From positions 80,085 through 144,084 of the forward strand of contig NZ_JABGCG010000013.1 in assembly GCF_019799925.1 (NCBI RefSeq): 64,000 bases of DNA. Direction: 5' to 3'. Below, piece by piece: positions 32,758 to 42,965 of the stretch (within the stretch, counting starts at the first letter, position 1; the number at the start of each line of letters is the position of its first letter). This DNA is from Blastococcus sp. CPCC 205250. GTDB lineage: Bacteria; Actinomycetota; Actinomycetes; Mycobacteriales; Geodermatophilaceae. The notes beneath the pieces are model-generated. The model was not told the origin of the DNA, did not search any database, and saw only the letters and a list, made by a program, of their open reading frames with translations. A program made the position numbers and the translations under genes.

Positions 32758-32785
32758 ATACTAATACCGGGATAGCAATACCGGC
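32758..32785. promoter_or_regulatory. Candidate operator: direct repeats of AATACCGG
   Basis: Two AATACCGG copies (32763-32770 and 32777-32784) flank GATAGC and lie next to the TAGTAT -10 of the XRE gene. It is the most AT-rich stretch nearby. Binding by the XRE protein is inference from position. Confidence 0.4.
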
Positions 32786-32823
32786 CACCCGTGCCGGCAC
32801 ACCGACACCCGGAGGACGGCGAC

Positions 32824-33594
32824 GTGATCGAGCTGCGCACCCCAGGCGAGCTGGAGGCCATGCGCGCGGCGGGGGCGGTGGTCGCCCGGATGCACGCCGC
32901 GGTGCGGGCCGTCGCGGCACCGGGCGTCCGGCTGACCCAGCTGGACGAGGTCGCCCGCGACGTCCTGGCCGACGCCGGTGCGACCTCGCCCTTCCTCGGC
33001 TACGCGCCGCACCGCACGACGCCGCCGTTCCCCGGGGTGGTGTGCCTGTCGGTGAACGACGTCGCCCTGCACGGCATCCCCACGCCGACCCCGCTGGAGG
33101 ACGGCGACCTGCTCAGCGTCGACGCCGGCGCCACCCTCGACGGCTGGGTCGGCGACGCGGCGGTGACCTTCCCGGTCGGCACCCCGCGCCCGGAGGACCT
33201 GGCGCTGGTCGACACCGCGGAGCGGGCGCTGGCCGCCGGCATCGCCGCCGCGGTGCCGGGCAACCGGATCGGCGACATCTCCGCCGCCATCGGCGCCGTC
33301 GGGCGCGCCGGGGGCTGCGGGATCAACACCGACCAGGGCGGGCACGGCGTCGGGCGGAGCATGCACGAGGCGCCGAGCGTGCCCAACGAGGGGCGGGCCG
33401 GCCGGGGCGTGCGGCTGCGGGCCGGGCTGGTCATCGCCATCGAGCCGTGGTTCCTCGCCGGCGGCAGTGACGACTACCGGGTCGACGCCGACGGCTGGAC
33501 GCTGCGCAGCGCCGACGGCAGCCGGGCCGCGCACGTCGAGCACACCGTGGCGGTCACCGACGACGGGCCGCGGATCCTGACCGCCCCCCGGTAG
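32824..33594 (+). CDS. map: Type I methionine aminopeptidase
   Basis: 256 residues from a GTG with GGAGG 7-8 nt upstream. The M24 fold shows the metal ligands Asp in LLSVDAGATLDG and VGDAAVTF, His in QGGHGVGRSMHE, Glu in VIAIEPWF and Glu in HVEHTVAVT. VNDVALHGIP carries the conserved substrate His. It removes the initiator Met from nascent proteins in the cytoplasm. There is no zinc-finger or N-terminal extension. It is not in the usual ribosomal-protein operon, so it is probably a second map copy. Confidence 0.92.
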   Translation: MIELRTPGELEAMRAAGAVVARMHAAVRAVAAPGVRLTQLDEVARDVLADAGATSPFLGYAPHRTTPPFPGVVCLSVNDVALHGIPTPTPLEDGDLLSVDAGATLDGWVGDAAVTFPVGTPRPEDLALVDTAERALAAGIAAAVPGNRIGDISAAIGAVGRAGGCGINTDQGGHGVGRSMHEAPSVPNEGRAGRGVRLRAGLVIAIEPWFLAGGSDDYRVDADGWTLRSADGSRAAHVEHTVAVTDDGPRILTAPR

Positions 33595-33618
33595 GCCACC
33601 CGTGCGCCCCCGGGCGGG

Positions 33619-34769
33619 TCAGCCCAGCGCCCGCTCCAGGTCGGCGATCAGGTCCTCTGCGTCCTCGATGCCCACGGAGAGCCGGACCAGGTCGGCCGGC
33701 ACCTCCAGGGGCGAGCCGGCGGCACTGGCGTGCGTCATCCGGTGCGGGTGCTCCACCAGCGACTCCACGCCGCCGAGGGACTCCGCGAGGGTGAACAGCT
33801 CCGTCCGCTCGCAGAACCGCAGCGCCGCCTCCTCACCGCCGGCCAGGCGGAACGACACCATCCCGCCGAAGCCGGACATCTGCCGGGCGGCGACCTCGTG
33901 CCCCGGGTGGTCGGGCAGCCCGGGGTAGAGGACGGCCGACACCTCCGGCCGCGACGAGAGGAAGTCCACGACCCGGGCGGCGTTGGCGTTGTGCCGGTCC
34001 ATCCGCACGCCGAGGGTCTTGATGCCGCGCAGCACCAGCCAGGCGTCGAAGGGGCCGTTGACCGCGCCCATGGCGTTCTGGTGGAAGGCCAGCTGCTCGC
34101 CGAGGTCGCGGTCGGCGACCACCAGCGCCCCGCCGACGACGTCGGAGTGCCCGCCCAGGTACTTCGTCGTCGAGTGGACGACGACGTCGGCGCCCAGCGT
34201 CAGCGGTCGCTGGAGGTAGGGCGACGCGAAGGTGTTGTCGACGACCAGCAGCGCCCCCGCCGCGTGCGCGACCTCGGCCAGGCCGGCGATGTCGGCGATG
34301 TTGAGCAGCGGGTTGGTGGGTGTCTCGCACCACAGCACGCGGGTGGTGTCGCGGACCGCGGCGCGGACGGCGCCGAGGTCGTACAGGTCGACCGGGGTGT
34401 GCTCGACCCCCCACCGCGCGGCGACCTTCGACAGCAGCCGGAAGGTGCCGCCGTAGGCGTCCCCGGCCAGCACCACGTGCGAGCCGGGCTCGCAGACGGT
34501 GCGCAGCAGGGTGTCCTCGGCGGCCAGCCCGGAGGCGAAGGCCAGCCCGGTCGCGCCCTCCTCGAGCGCGGCCAGGGCCTCCTGCAGCGCCGTCCGCGTG
34601 GGGTTGGCGCTGCGGCTGTACTCGTAGCCGCCGCGCAGCCCGCCGACGCCGTCCTGCTTGTACGTCGTCGTCAGGTGCAGCGGCGGCACCACCGCCCCGG
34701 TCGCGGGGTCCGGGTCCTGCCCGGCGTGGATGGCGCGGGTGCTGAAGCCGGAGGGGCGCGGGGTGCCGG

Positions 34770-34773
<4 letters not shown>
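33619..34773 (-). CDS. metB: Cystathionine gamma-synthase / gamma-lyase
   Basis: 384 residues. A PLP-dependent Cys/Met metabolism enzyme: YEYSRSANPTRTALQEALA (about 47-65), LAFASGLAAEDTLLRT, ETPTNPLLNIADIAGLAEVA, VVDNTFASPYLQRPL, and the Schiff-base Lys in VHSTTKYLGGHSD (about 202). The C-terminus is SLGGVESLVEHPHRMTHAS. Its ATG overlaps the cbs stop, so cbs and metB are co-translated. This pairing favours reverse transsulphuration (homocysteine to cysteine) or cystathionine synthesis; synthase and lyase roles are hard to separate by sequence. Confidence 0.88.
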
Positions 34774-36164
<1,391 letters not shown>

Positions 36165-36242
36165 GGGGACCTCCTCGCACGATGCCGACGGCCGGCATCG
36201 GGTCCATCCCAGCAGAGCACGCCGGACGGGGAGGATGCGGGC

Positions 36243-36785
36243 ATGACCGACATCGATCCGACCTGTGGGGTCGCGCACGGCGCGGGGGCGCCGGCGGCCG
36301 CCGACCGCGTGCTCGTCGCCGTCTTCGCGTCCCCGGTGGCCGAGGTCTTGCTGCGCTGGGCGCCGGAGCTGGGCTACCGCACGGCGCTGGTGGACCCCGA
36401 TCCGGCGCGCCCGGCCGGCGCCCGCGGGTTCGCCGAGGTCACGCTCGACCTCGGGTCCGCCGACGTCGTCGTCACCGACCACCACCGCCCCGAGCTGGGG
36501 GAGGTGCTGCGCGACGCCCTCGCCCGGCCGGTGCGCTGGATCGGCGTCATGGGCAACCCCCGGCACGAGGGCCCGCACGTGGCCGCGCTGACGGCGCTCG
36601 GCGTCCCGGCGGCCGACATCGCCCGCGTGCACCGCCCGATCGGGCTGGACATCGGCTCGCGGGCCCCGGCGGAGATCGCGCTGAGCACCCTCGCCGGGCT
36701 GCTGGCCGACCGCAACGGCCGGGCCGGGGGCACGGCGCACGGCCGCGCCGCGACCGCTCAGGCCGGGGCGGCCGGCCCGAGGTAG
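36243..36785 (+). CDS. XdhC/CoxI-type Rossmann-domain protein (C-terminal domain only)
   Basis: 180 residues. It matches the XdhC C-terminal Rossmann domain: ADRVLVAVFASPVAEVLLRW (dinucleotide-binding strand, about 20-40), SADVVVTDHHRPELGEVL, VRWIGVMGNPRHEG, and VHRPIGLDIGSRAPAEIALS with the conserved PIGLdIG. The usual N-terminal XdhC_CoxI domain is absent. XdhC proteins insert sulphurated molybdenum cofactor into xanthine dehydrogenase-type enzymes, but no such enzyme is near. Its 3' end overlaps hisN by 28 nt tail-to-tail. Confidence 0.78.
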   Translation: MTDIDPTCGVAHGAGAPAAADRVLVAVFASPVAEVLLRWAPELGYRTALVDPDPARPAGARGFAEVTLDLGSADVVVTDHHRPELGEVLRDALARPVRWIGVMGNPRHEGPHVAALTALGVPAADIARVHRPIGLDIGSRAPAEIALSTLAGLLADRNGRAGGTAHGRAATAQAGAAGPR

Positions 36786-37561
36786 TCCAGCGCGGCCCGG
36801 TGCAGGTGGCCGTTGGTCGCCAGCGCGCTGCCGCCGGCCGGGCCGGGTGCGCCGGTGACGTCGGTGAACGTGCCGCCGGCCTCGCGGACGATGACGTCGA
36901 GGGCGGCGAGGTCCCACACCGAGACCTCGGGCTCGCAGGCGACGTCGACCGCGCCCTCGGCGAGCAGCACGTAGCTCCAGAAGTCGCCGTAGGCGCGGGT
37001 CCGCCACACGTTGCGGGTCAGGTCGAGGAACCCGTCGAGCAGGCCGCGCTCCTCCCAGCCGGAGAGCGAGGAGTAGCTGAGGCTGGCGTCGGACAGCTCG
37101 CTGACGCCCGACACCCGGCAGCGGGTCGCGTTCTCCAGCCGCCGGCCGGTCCACGCGCCCACGCCCTTGGCCGCCCACCAGCGGCGGTTGAGCGCCGGCG
37201 CGGAGACGAGCCCGACCACCGGCTCGTCGCCGTCGAACAGCGCGATGAGGGTGGCCCAGACCGGGACGCCGCGGACGAAGTTCTTCGTCCCGTCGATCGG
37301 GTCCAGCACCCACCGCCGGGGCCCGTGCCCGGTCGTCCCCATCTCCTCGCCGAGGACGGCGTCGCGGGTGCGGGCCCGCGCGAGGGTGATCCGCAGCTGC
37401 TCCTCGACCGCGCGGTCGGCGTCGGTCACCGGGGTCAGGTCGGGCTTGGTCTCCACCTGGAGGTCCTGGGCCCGGAAGCGGTCCATGCTGATGGAGTCGG
37501 CCTGGTCGGCCAGTACGTGCGCCAGGTGCATGTCCCCGGTGTGGTCGCGCCCCGACGTCAT
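36758..37561 (-). CDS. hisN: Inositol monophosphatase-family phosphatase, probably histidinol-phosphatase HisN
   Basis: 267 residues. IMPase motifs: GEEMG (metal Glu, about 71-75), WVLDPIDGTKNFVRGVPVWA (metal Asp pair, about 85-104), RAYGDFWSYVLLAEGAVDVA and VSVWDLAALDVIVREAGGTF (second metal Asp). The family includes histidinol-phosphatase, inositol monophosphatase and fructose bisphosphatase activities; actinobacterial members with this length and GDFWSY are mostly HisN. TAGGTT lies 8 nt before the ATG. It overlaps the XdhC-like gene tail-to-tail. Confidence 0.82.
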   Translation of the reverse strand: MTSGRDHTGDMHLAHVLADQADSISMDRFRAQDLQVETKPDLTPVTDADRAVEEQLRITLARARTRDAVLGEEMGTTGHGPRRWVLDPIDGTKNFVRGVPVWATLIALFDGDEPVVGLVSAPALNRRWWAAKGVGAWTGRRLENATRCRVSGVSELSDASLSYSSLSGWEERGLLDGFLDLTRNVWRTRAYGDFWSYVLLAEGAVDVACEPEVSVWDLAALDVIVREAGGTFTDVTGAPGPAGGSALATNGHLHRAALDYLGPAAPA

Positions 37562-37604
37562 GGGCACCGAACCTAGCGGGCGCGCGCTCGTTACCGTCGC
37601 AGGC

Positions 37605-38153
37605 GTGGACCCCAGGCCGGACGCGATGACGATCGCGGGGCTGCTCGCCGACCCCACCCGCCTGCGCGTGGTGGCGGCGCTGGCGCTCGGCGCCGGCACG
37701 ATCGAGGCGGTCGCCGAGGCCTCCGGGCTCACGCTCAAGGACGTCGCGCTGGCCGCGCGCCGGCTGGCCCGCGCCGGGCTGGTCCGCCGCGACCGGCACG
37801 CCCTCGAGCTGCTGACCGACCGCTTCGGCGCGGCCGCCCGCGCCGCCGCGCAGGCCGCGCCGCGGCCCGAGCCGCTCTCGGACGACCCGGCGGAGGACGC
37901 CGTGCTCTCGGCGTTCGTGCGCGACGGCCGGCTGGTGTCGATCCCCGCGCAGGCGACCAAGCGCCGGGTGGTGCTCGAGCACCTGGTGCGGGTGTTCGAC
38001 GCCGGCGTCCGCTACCCCGAGCGCGAGGTCAACGCGCTGCTGGCCGTCTGGCACCCCGACACCGCGGCGCTGCGGCGGTACCTCGTCGACGAGGGCCTGC
38101 TCACCCGCGACGCCGGGGTCTACTGGCGCAGCGGCGGCTGGGTCGACGTCTGA
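37605..38153 (+). CDS. DUF2087 / ArsR-like winged-helix protein
   Basis: 182 residues from a GTG 7 nt after TACCGT (leaderless). The N-terminal winged helix (about 8-72; GLLADPTRLRVVAALALGAG, LTLKDVALAARRLARAGLVR) resembles ArsR regulators. The C-terminal ~75 residues are a DUF2087 domain (VRYPEREVNALLAVWHPDTA, then YLVDEGLLTRDAGVYWRSGG). No metal-binding cysteines are present. It diverges from hisN with 43 bp between starts and may regulate it; the ligand is unknown. Confidence 0.82.
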   Translation: MDPRPDAMTIAGLLADPTRLRVVAALALGAGTIEAVAEASGLTLKDVALAARRLARAGLVRRDRHALELLTDRFGAAARAAAQAAPRPEPLSDDPAEDAVLSAFVRDGRLVSIPAQATKRRVVLEHLVRVFDAGVRYPEREVNALLAVWHPDTAALRRYLVDEGLLTRDAGVYWRSGGWVDV

Positions 38154-38221
38154 CGCTGCGCAGGCGGCCCGCGCCGAGGAACTCGATCGACCGCGGGGGC
38201 CCCGCGCCGCACACTCGCCCG

Positions 38222-38968
38222 GTGCCCGACGCCGACGACCTCCGCGCCCTCGCGCGTTCCTCGCCGTGGCTGTTCACCACCCTGCGCTTCACCCACCGCC
38301 GCGGGCGCCCGGCCGAGGGGGTCCGCGCGTGGCTGCGCCGCCCCGACGCCCTGCGGGTCGAGACGCTCGACGGAGCCCTCGTCCAGGTCGTCCGCGAGCC
38401 GGGGGGCACGGTGCCCGCAGCGCCCGGGCTGCGCGCCGACGGGCTGGTCGCCGAGCCCCGCCGATACCTGGACCGGGACGGCGACCCGATGTTCGAGAAC
38501 TACCACTGGGTGGCGTTGCTCGACCCGGTGGAGTTCGCCGACGGGCAGGACCGTGCGGGCGAGGGGGCCGGGCCGGTCGGCCCGCCGCTGGAGATCGGCG
38601 CCGTCCGCGAGGTCGCGCACGGCGGGCGGCCGGCGTGGGAGGCCGTCGTCGCCACGACGGACGCCTACGAACCGCGGTGTGGCTGCTGCTCGCTGCTGCG
38701 CGACCCGGAGATCGACCGGCTCGAGTGGGACGACGCCGCGGAACGCTTCGCGGGGAAGCGGTATCCGTCGGCCACCCGGGTCCGCCTCGACGTCGGCACC
38801 GGCGTCTGCGTGCTCACCGAGGTGCTCGACGGGTCCTGGGCCGGCGACGGGCACGAGGTGCTGATCGAGGCGGTGGACGAGCCGATGGCCGACGAGCTCT
38901 TCGGACGGCGCCCCTCCAGGGGGCTGCGCCGGGCCCGCGAGGCGTGGGGGGACGGCGGGTCCTCCTAG
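38222..38968 (+). CDS. Hypothetical cytoplasmic protein with a CGCC motif
   Basis: 248 residues. No signal peptide or membrane helix. Two halves share strand-rich patterns: LRVETLDGALVQVVREPGGT (about 41-60), and REVAHGGRPAWEAVVATTDA then YEPRCGCCSLLRDPEIDRLE (about 135-175). The CGCC motif could bind metal or form a disulphide. A helical Arg-rich tail closes the protein. The stop shares the tetramer CTAG with the rsgA stop on the other strand. The family is unrecognised; it looks actinobacterial and possibly lipoprotein-fold-like, but I assign no function. Confidence 0.6.
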   Translation: MPDADDLRALARSSPWLFTTLRFTHRRGRPAEGVRAWLRRPDALRVETLDGALVQVVREPGGTVPAAPGLRADGLVAEPRRYLDRDGDPMFENYHWVALLDPVEFADGQDRAGEGAGPVGPPLEIGAVREVAHGGRPAWEAVVATTDAYEPRCGCCSLLRDPEIDRLEWDDAAERFAGKRYPSATRVRLDVGTGVCVLTEVLDGSWAGDGHEVLIEAVDEPMADELFGRRPSRGLRRAREAWGDGGSS

Positions 38969-39987
38969 TAGCCGGGGCCGACCTGGCCCACGGCGCCGAG
39001 CAGCACCCGCACCGCCCGCAGCTGGTCCTGCCGAGCGGTGGACCCGGCGGCCGCCCATGCGTCGAGGGCGCAGTCGGGGGCCTCGGCGGTGTGCGCGCAC
39101 CCGGGCGGGCACTCCTCGGCGGCCTGGGCGATCTCGTCGAACGCCGTCAGCACGTCGGCGGCGGTCACGTGGGCGAGCCCGAACGACCGGATGCCCGGGG
39201 TGTCGATGACCTCGCCGGCGCCGTCGGGCAGGTCCAGGAGCACCGCCGACGACGACGTGTGCCGGCCCTTGCCGATCTTGCTGACGTCCCCGATGGCCCG
39301 GAACGCGTCGGGCACGAGACGGTTCACCAGGGTCGACTTCCCGACCCCGGACTGGCCGACGAGCACGCTCATCCGGCCGGTCAGCCGCGCCATCAGGTCG
39401 TCCAGCGGCGCCTCCCGCGACATCGGGACGGCGTCGATGTCCAGGCCGGCGTAGCGGTCCAGCAGCGGCTGCGCGCTGGCCAGGTCGGTCTTGGTCAGGC
39501 ACAGCAGCGGCTCGAGCCCGCCGGCGTAGGCGGCGACCAGGCAGCGGTCGAGGAAGCCCAGCGCCGGCTCGGGGTCGGCCACCGACGTGACGATCACCAG
39601 GAGGTCCGCGTTGGCCACGACCACCCGCTCGGTGGGGTCTGTGTCGTCGGCCGTGCGGCGCAGTGACGTGGCGCGCTCCTCGATGACGACGATGCGGGCC
39701 AGGGTGTCCGGGCGGCCGGTGGTGTCCCCGACGATCCGCACGCGGTCGCCGACGACGACGCCGTGGCGGCCCAGCTCCCGCGCGCGCATGGCGGTGACCT
39801 CGACCGGGGCGCCGTCGGGCCCCTCGACGCGCACCGCCATCCGGCCCCGGTCGACCGCGACGACGAGCCCCGGGACGGCGTCGCCGTGGGTCGGCCGGGT
39901 GCGGGTGCGGGGGCGGGACCCGTGCTTGCCCGGACGCGACCGGATGTCGTCCTCGTCGGAGCGGCTGTCGAGCCGGCGGCCGCTCAG
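38965..39987 (-). CDS. rsgA: Ribosome small-subunit biogenesis GTPase RsgA
   Basis: 340 residues. An OB-fold (VPGLVVAVDRGRMAVRVEG) precedes a circularly permuted GTPase: G4 LCLTKTDLA (about 168), then P-loop VGQSGVGKSTLVNRLVP (about 211-227), and G3 VIDTPGIRSFGL. The zinc knuckle ECPPGCAHTAEAPDCALDAW ends the protein. It checks 30S maturation with GTP. No ATG or GTG lies at the expected N-terminus. The family's usual 'M..RRyDEDDvR' start aligns with CTG 39987, which overlaps the aroA stop as CTGA; an in-frame GTG at 40014 is the alternative. Confidence 0.9.
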   Translation of the reverse strand: MSGRRLDSRSDEDDIRSRPGKHGSRPRTRTRPTHGDAVPGLVVAVDRGRMAVRVEGPDGAPVEVTAMRARELGRHGVVVGDRVRIVGDTTGRPDTLARIVVIEERATSLRRTADDTDPTERVVVANADLLVIVTSVADPEPALGFLDRCLVAAYAGGLEPLLCLTKTDLASAQPLLDRYAGLDIDAVPMSREAPLDDLMARLTGRMSVLVGQSGVGKSTLVNRLVPDAFRAIGDVSKIGKGRHTSSSAVLLDLPDGAGEVIDTPGIRSFGLAHVTAADVLTAFDEIAQAAEECPPGCAHTAEAPDCALDAWAAAGSTARQDQLRAVRVLLGAVGQVGPGY

Positions 39988-41252
39988 CGGGGCCCCCCGA
40001 GCATCGCCGACCACCGCTCGCGGAAGTCGGGCAGCGTCTTGGTCACCGCGCCGGGGTCGGTGACCCGCACGCCCTCGACGACCAGGCCGAGGACGGCGGC
40101 GGCGTGGACCATCCGGTGGTCGGCGTAGGAGTCCAGGACCGCCGCCCGGCGCGGACCGGGCTCGATCACCAGCCCGTCGGGCAGCTGCTCGACCCGGGCG
40201 CCGACGGCGGTGAGCACCTCGTCGAGCGCCTGCAGCCGGTCGGTCTCGTGGCCGCGCAGGTGGCCGATGCCGGTGAGCCGGGAGGTGCCGTCGGCCAGGG
40301 CGCACAGCGCGGCCAGCACCGGGGTCAGCTCGCCGACCTCGCCCAGGTCGGCGACCAGCGGCGCGATCGACCCGCTGCCGGTGACGGTCAGGCCCGCGCC
40401 GGAGCGCTCGACCGACGCGCCCATCGCGGTGAGCAGCCGGTCCAGCTGTGCGCCGGGCTGGGTGGTGACGGCCGGCCAGTCGGGGACGGTGACCCGCCCG
40501 CCGGTGACCACGGCCGCGGCCAGGAACGGGGCGGCGTTGGACAGGTCGGGCTCGATCGTGCGGTCCAGCGCGTGGACGGGACCGGGCGCGACCCGCCAGC
40601 CCCGCTCGCCGGCCGTGACCTCGACGCCGTGCTCGCGCAGCGTCGTCACGGTCATCTCGACGTGCGGCATCGACGGCAGGCCACCGGCCAGGGCGAGGTC
40701 GACGCCCTCGTCGAAGCGGGCGGCGGCCAGCAGCAGCCCCGACACGATCTGCGAGGACTCGGAGGCGTCCACGGTCACCGCGCCGCCGCGGACCGCGCCG
40801 GTGCCGTGCACGGTGAACGGCGCGCGCCCGCGGCCGCCGTCGTCCACCGCGACGCCGAGGTCCCGCAGGGCGGCGATCAGGCCGGCGTTGGGCCGCTCGT
40901 GCAGCCGCGGGTCGCCGTCGACCCGGACGGACCCGTCGGCCAGTGCGGCGACCGGCGGGAGGAAGCGCAGCACCGTGCCCGCCAGTCCGGCATCGACCTC
41001 GACGGGACCGCGCAGCGGCGCGGGGGTCACGAGCCAGTCGTCGCCGTCGTCGTCGATGCGCACGCCGAGCGCGCGCAGGCCGGCGGCCATGAGGTCGGTG
41101 TCGCGGGCCCGCAGGGGCCGCACCAGCCGGCTGGGCCCGTCGGCGATCGCGGCGAGCACCAGGGCCCGCGCGGTGATCGACTTGGACCCCGGCAGGACGG
41201 CGACCGCGTCGACGGGGGAGGGCGCGTGCGGCGCCGGCCAGACCTCGCTCAC
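39984..41252 (-). CDS. aroA: 3-phosphoshikimate 1-carboxyvinyltransferase (EPSP synthase)
   Basis: 422 residues from GTG 41252. EPSP synthase signatures: LPGSKSITARALVLAAIADG (about 22-41; the usual SKS-x-TNR has an Ala for the Asn), AGLAGTVLRFLPPVAALADG (about 90-109), SESSQIVSGLLLAAARF and the C-terminal SYADHRMVHAAAVLGL. It joins PEP to shikimate-3-phosphate in aromatic synthesis. It is coupled to rsgA by CTGA, as in other actinobacteria. The S-I-T-A-R substitution in the N-terminal motif is notable, since the Asn/Arg pair lies in the active site. Confidence 0.93.
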   Translation of the reverse strand: MSEVWPAPHAPSPVDAVAVLPGSKSITARALVLAAIADGPSRLVRPLRARDTDLMAAGLRALGVRIDDDGDDWLVTPAPLRGPVEVDAGLAGTVLRFLPPVAALADGSVRVDGDPRLHERPNAGLIAALRDLGVAVDDGGRGRAPFTVHGTGAVRGGAVTVDASESSQIVSGLLLAAARFDEGVDLALAGGLPSMPHVEMTVTTLREHGVEVTAGERGWRVAPGPVHALDRTIEPDLSNAAPFLAAAVVTGGRVTVPDWPAVTTQPGAQLDRLLTAMGASVERSGAGLTVTGSGSIAPLVADLGEVGELTPVLAALCALADGTSRLTGIGHLRGHETDRLQALDEVLTAVGARVEQLPDGLVIEPGPRRAAVLDSYADHRMVHAAAVLGLVVEGVRVTDPGAVTKTLPDFRERWSAMLGGPR

Positions 41253-41290
41253 CGGCTCAGTCTGCCCGGTCGCCGCACGCCCGATCCCGG

Positions 41291-41341
41291 CCCCGTTGCA
41301 GGGTCCCGCCGCGAGCCGGCGGGCGGCGGGGGGCAACGGGG
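41291..41341. repeat. REP-like palindromic element, single copy
   Basis: CCCCGTTGC (41291-41299) and GCAACGGGG (41333-41341) form a perfect 9-bp inverted repeat around a GC-rich core with an inner CCCGCCG/CGGGCGG hairpin, followed by TCCTC. The core AGGGTCCCGCCGCGAG matches the tandem array at 22784 (AGGGGCCCGTCGCGAG). It lies between aroA and the aldehyde dehydrogenase gene. Confidence 0.75.
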
Positions 41342-41349
41342 TCCTCACA

Positions 41350-42813
41350 TCAGCCGGAGACCGGCTTGGACGCCTTCTTCACCGGCACCGTGCGCACGAG
41401 GCGGCGGTTGGCGAACTCGAACATGGCCAGCTCCGAGAGCTCCCGGCCGTAGCCGGACCGCTTCACGCCGCCGAAGGGCAGCTCGGGGGAGGAGCCGGTC
41501 GGCTGGTTGATCCAGACCATGCCGGCCTCCAGCCGCTCGGCGACCGCACGCGCGCGGTCGACGTCGCTGCTCATGACCGTGGCGCCGAGGCCGTAGTCGC
41601 TGTCGTTGGCCAGCGCGACGGCCTCCTCGTCGTCCTTGACCTTGTAGACGACGGCGGCGGGACCGAAGAGCTCCTCGCGGAAGGCCCGCATCTCCGGGGT
41701 GACGTCGGTGAGGATGGTGGCCTCGACGAACGCGCCCGGCTGGTCGGGGCGCTTCCCGCCGGCGACGACGGTGGCGCCCTTGTCGATCGCGTCCTGGATC
41801 TGCGCGTGCAGGTCCTGCGCGGCGCGCTCGCTCGACAGCGGCGCCAGCGAGGTCGCCGGGTCGGCCGGGTCGCCGGGGGCGAAGGTGGAGAAGGCCTGCT
41901 TGAGGCCCTCGACGAAGGGCTCGTAGAGCTCCTCGGTGACGATCAGCCGCTTGGACGCCGTGCAGGCCTGACCGGTGTTCTGCATCCGGCCTGCGGTGGC
42001 GGCCTTGACCGTGGCGGCCATGTCGTCGGCGTCGAGCACGATGAACGGGTCGCTGCCGCCGAGCTCGAGGACCGACTTCTTCAGGTACTTGCCGGCCAGG
42101 GCACCGACGGCGCTGCCGGCCCGCTCGCTGCCGGTCAGCGTCACGCCCTGGATCCGCGGGTCGGCGATGACCTGCTCGACGTCGTCGATGCGCAGGAAGG
42201 TGTTGGTGAACACGCCCTCGGGAGCGCCGGCGTCGAGGAACAGGCGCTCGATCGCCACCGCGCACTGCGGGGTGATCTCGGCGTGCTTGAGGACGACGGT
42301 GTTGCCCAGCACCAGGTTGGGGCCGGCGACGCGGACCACCTGGTAGAAGGGGTAGTTCCACGGCTCGATGGCCAGCAGGACGCCGATCGGCCGGGTCTCC
42401 ACGACCGCCTCGCCCTTGCCCATGAGCGGCGTGATCGACGTCGGCTCGAGGAAGCCGGGGCCGTTGTCGGCGTAGTACTTCAGGATCATCGAGCAGAGGT
42501 AGAGCTCGCCGGTGGCCTCCTCCTTGCGCTTGCCCATCTCGCGCGTGATGAGGGCGGCGAGCTCGTCGCGGCGCTCGTCCATGAGCTCGGCGGCCCGGCG
42601 GACGACGGCGGCGCGCTCCTCGACGGGACGCCGCGCCCACTCCTGGTAGGCGGCGTGCGCCCGGCCGACGATCCCGTCGATCGCCTCGGTCGGGGTGAAG
42701 TCGAACTCCTGCTCGGTCTCGCCGGTGAAGGGGTTGACCGTCGCGTACGTCCGGCTGGCGGAGTCGTTGGCGGTCTTCGACTGCTGGGTGTCTGGCTGCT
42801 GTGTCGCGGTCAC
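41350..42813 (-). CDS. NAD(P)-dependent aldehyde dehydrogenase, succinate-semialdehyde dehydrogenase-like
   Basis: 487 residues from a GTG with GAGGA 7 nt upstream. ALDH motifs: PIGVLLAIEPWNYPFYQVVR (about 142-161), VLELGGSDPFIVLD with the catalytic Glu (about 248), and GQACTASKR with the nucleophile Cys (about 282). The substrate-pocket end is NQPTGSSPELPFGGVKRSGY. The overall sequence is closest to NADP-dependent succinate-semialdehyde dehydrogenases (GabD-type), which feed GABA or ketoglutarate-derived semialdehyde into succinate. No GABA transaminase gene is near. The first ~25 residues (TATQQPDTQQSKTAND) are an extra polar tail. Confidence 0.9.
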   Translation of the reverse strand: MTATQQPDTQQSKTANDSASRTYATVNPFTGETEQEFDFTPTEAIDGIVGRAHAAYQEWARRPVEERAAVVRRAAELMDERRDELAALITREMGKRKEEATGELYLCSMILKYYADNGPGFLEPTSITPLMGKGEAVVETRPIGVLLAIEPWNYPFYQVVRVAGPNLVLGNTVVLKHAEITPQCAVAIERLFLDAGAPEGVFTNTFLRIDDVEQVIADPRIQGVTLTGSERAGSAVGALAGKYLKKSVLELGGSDPFIVLDADDMAATVKAATAGRMQNTGQACTASKRLIVTEELYEPFVEGLKQAFSTFAPGDPADPATSLAPLSSERAAQDLHAQIQDAIDKGATVVAGGKRPDQPGAFVEATILTDVTPEMRAFREELFGPAAVVYKVKDDEEAVALANDSDYGLGATVMSSDVDRARAVAERLEAGMVWINQPTGSSPELPFGGVKRSGYGRELSELAMFEFANRRLVRTVPVKKASKPVSG

Positions 42814-42965
42814 GCGGTGATCCTCGTCTCTGGGGTCTGCATCCCGACACCTCGACCTACCCGGACACCGTGGCCTCACGCACGCCGCGGCATGTCGTAC
42901 TCCACACCTAGAGTCGAGCGGGCACCCGTCCGGAGAACCCGCCGTCGCCCCCAGGGAGGCCCGCC

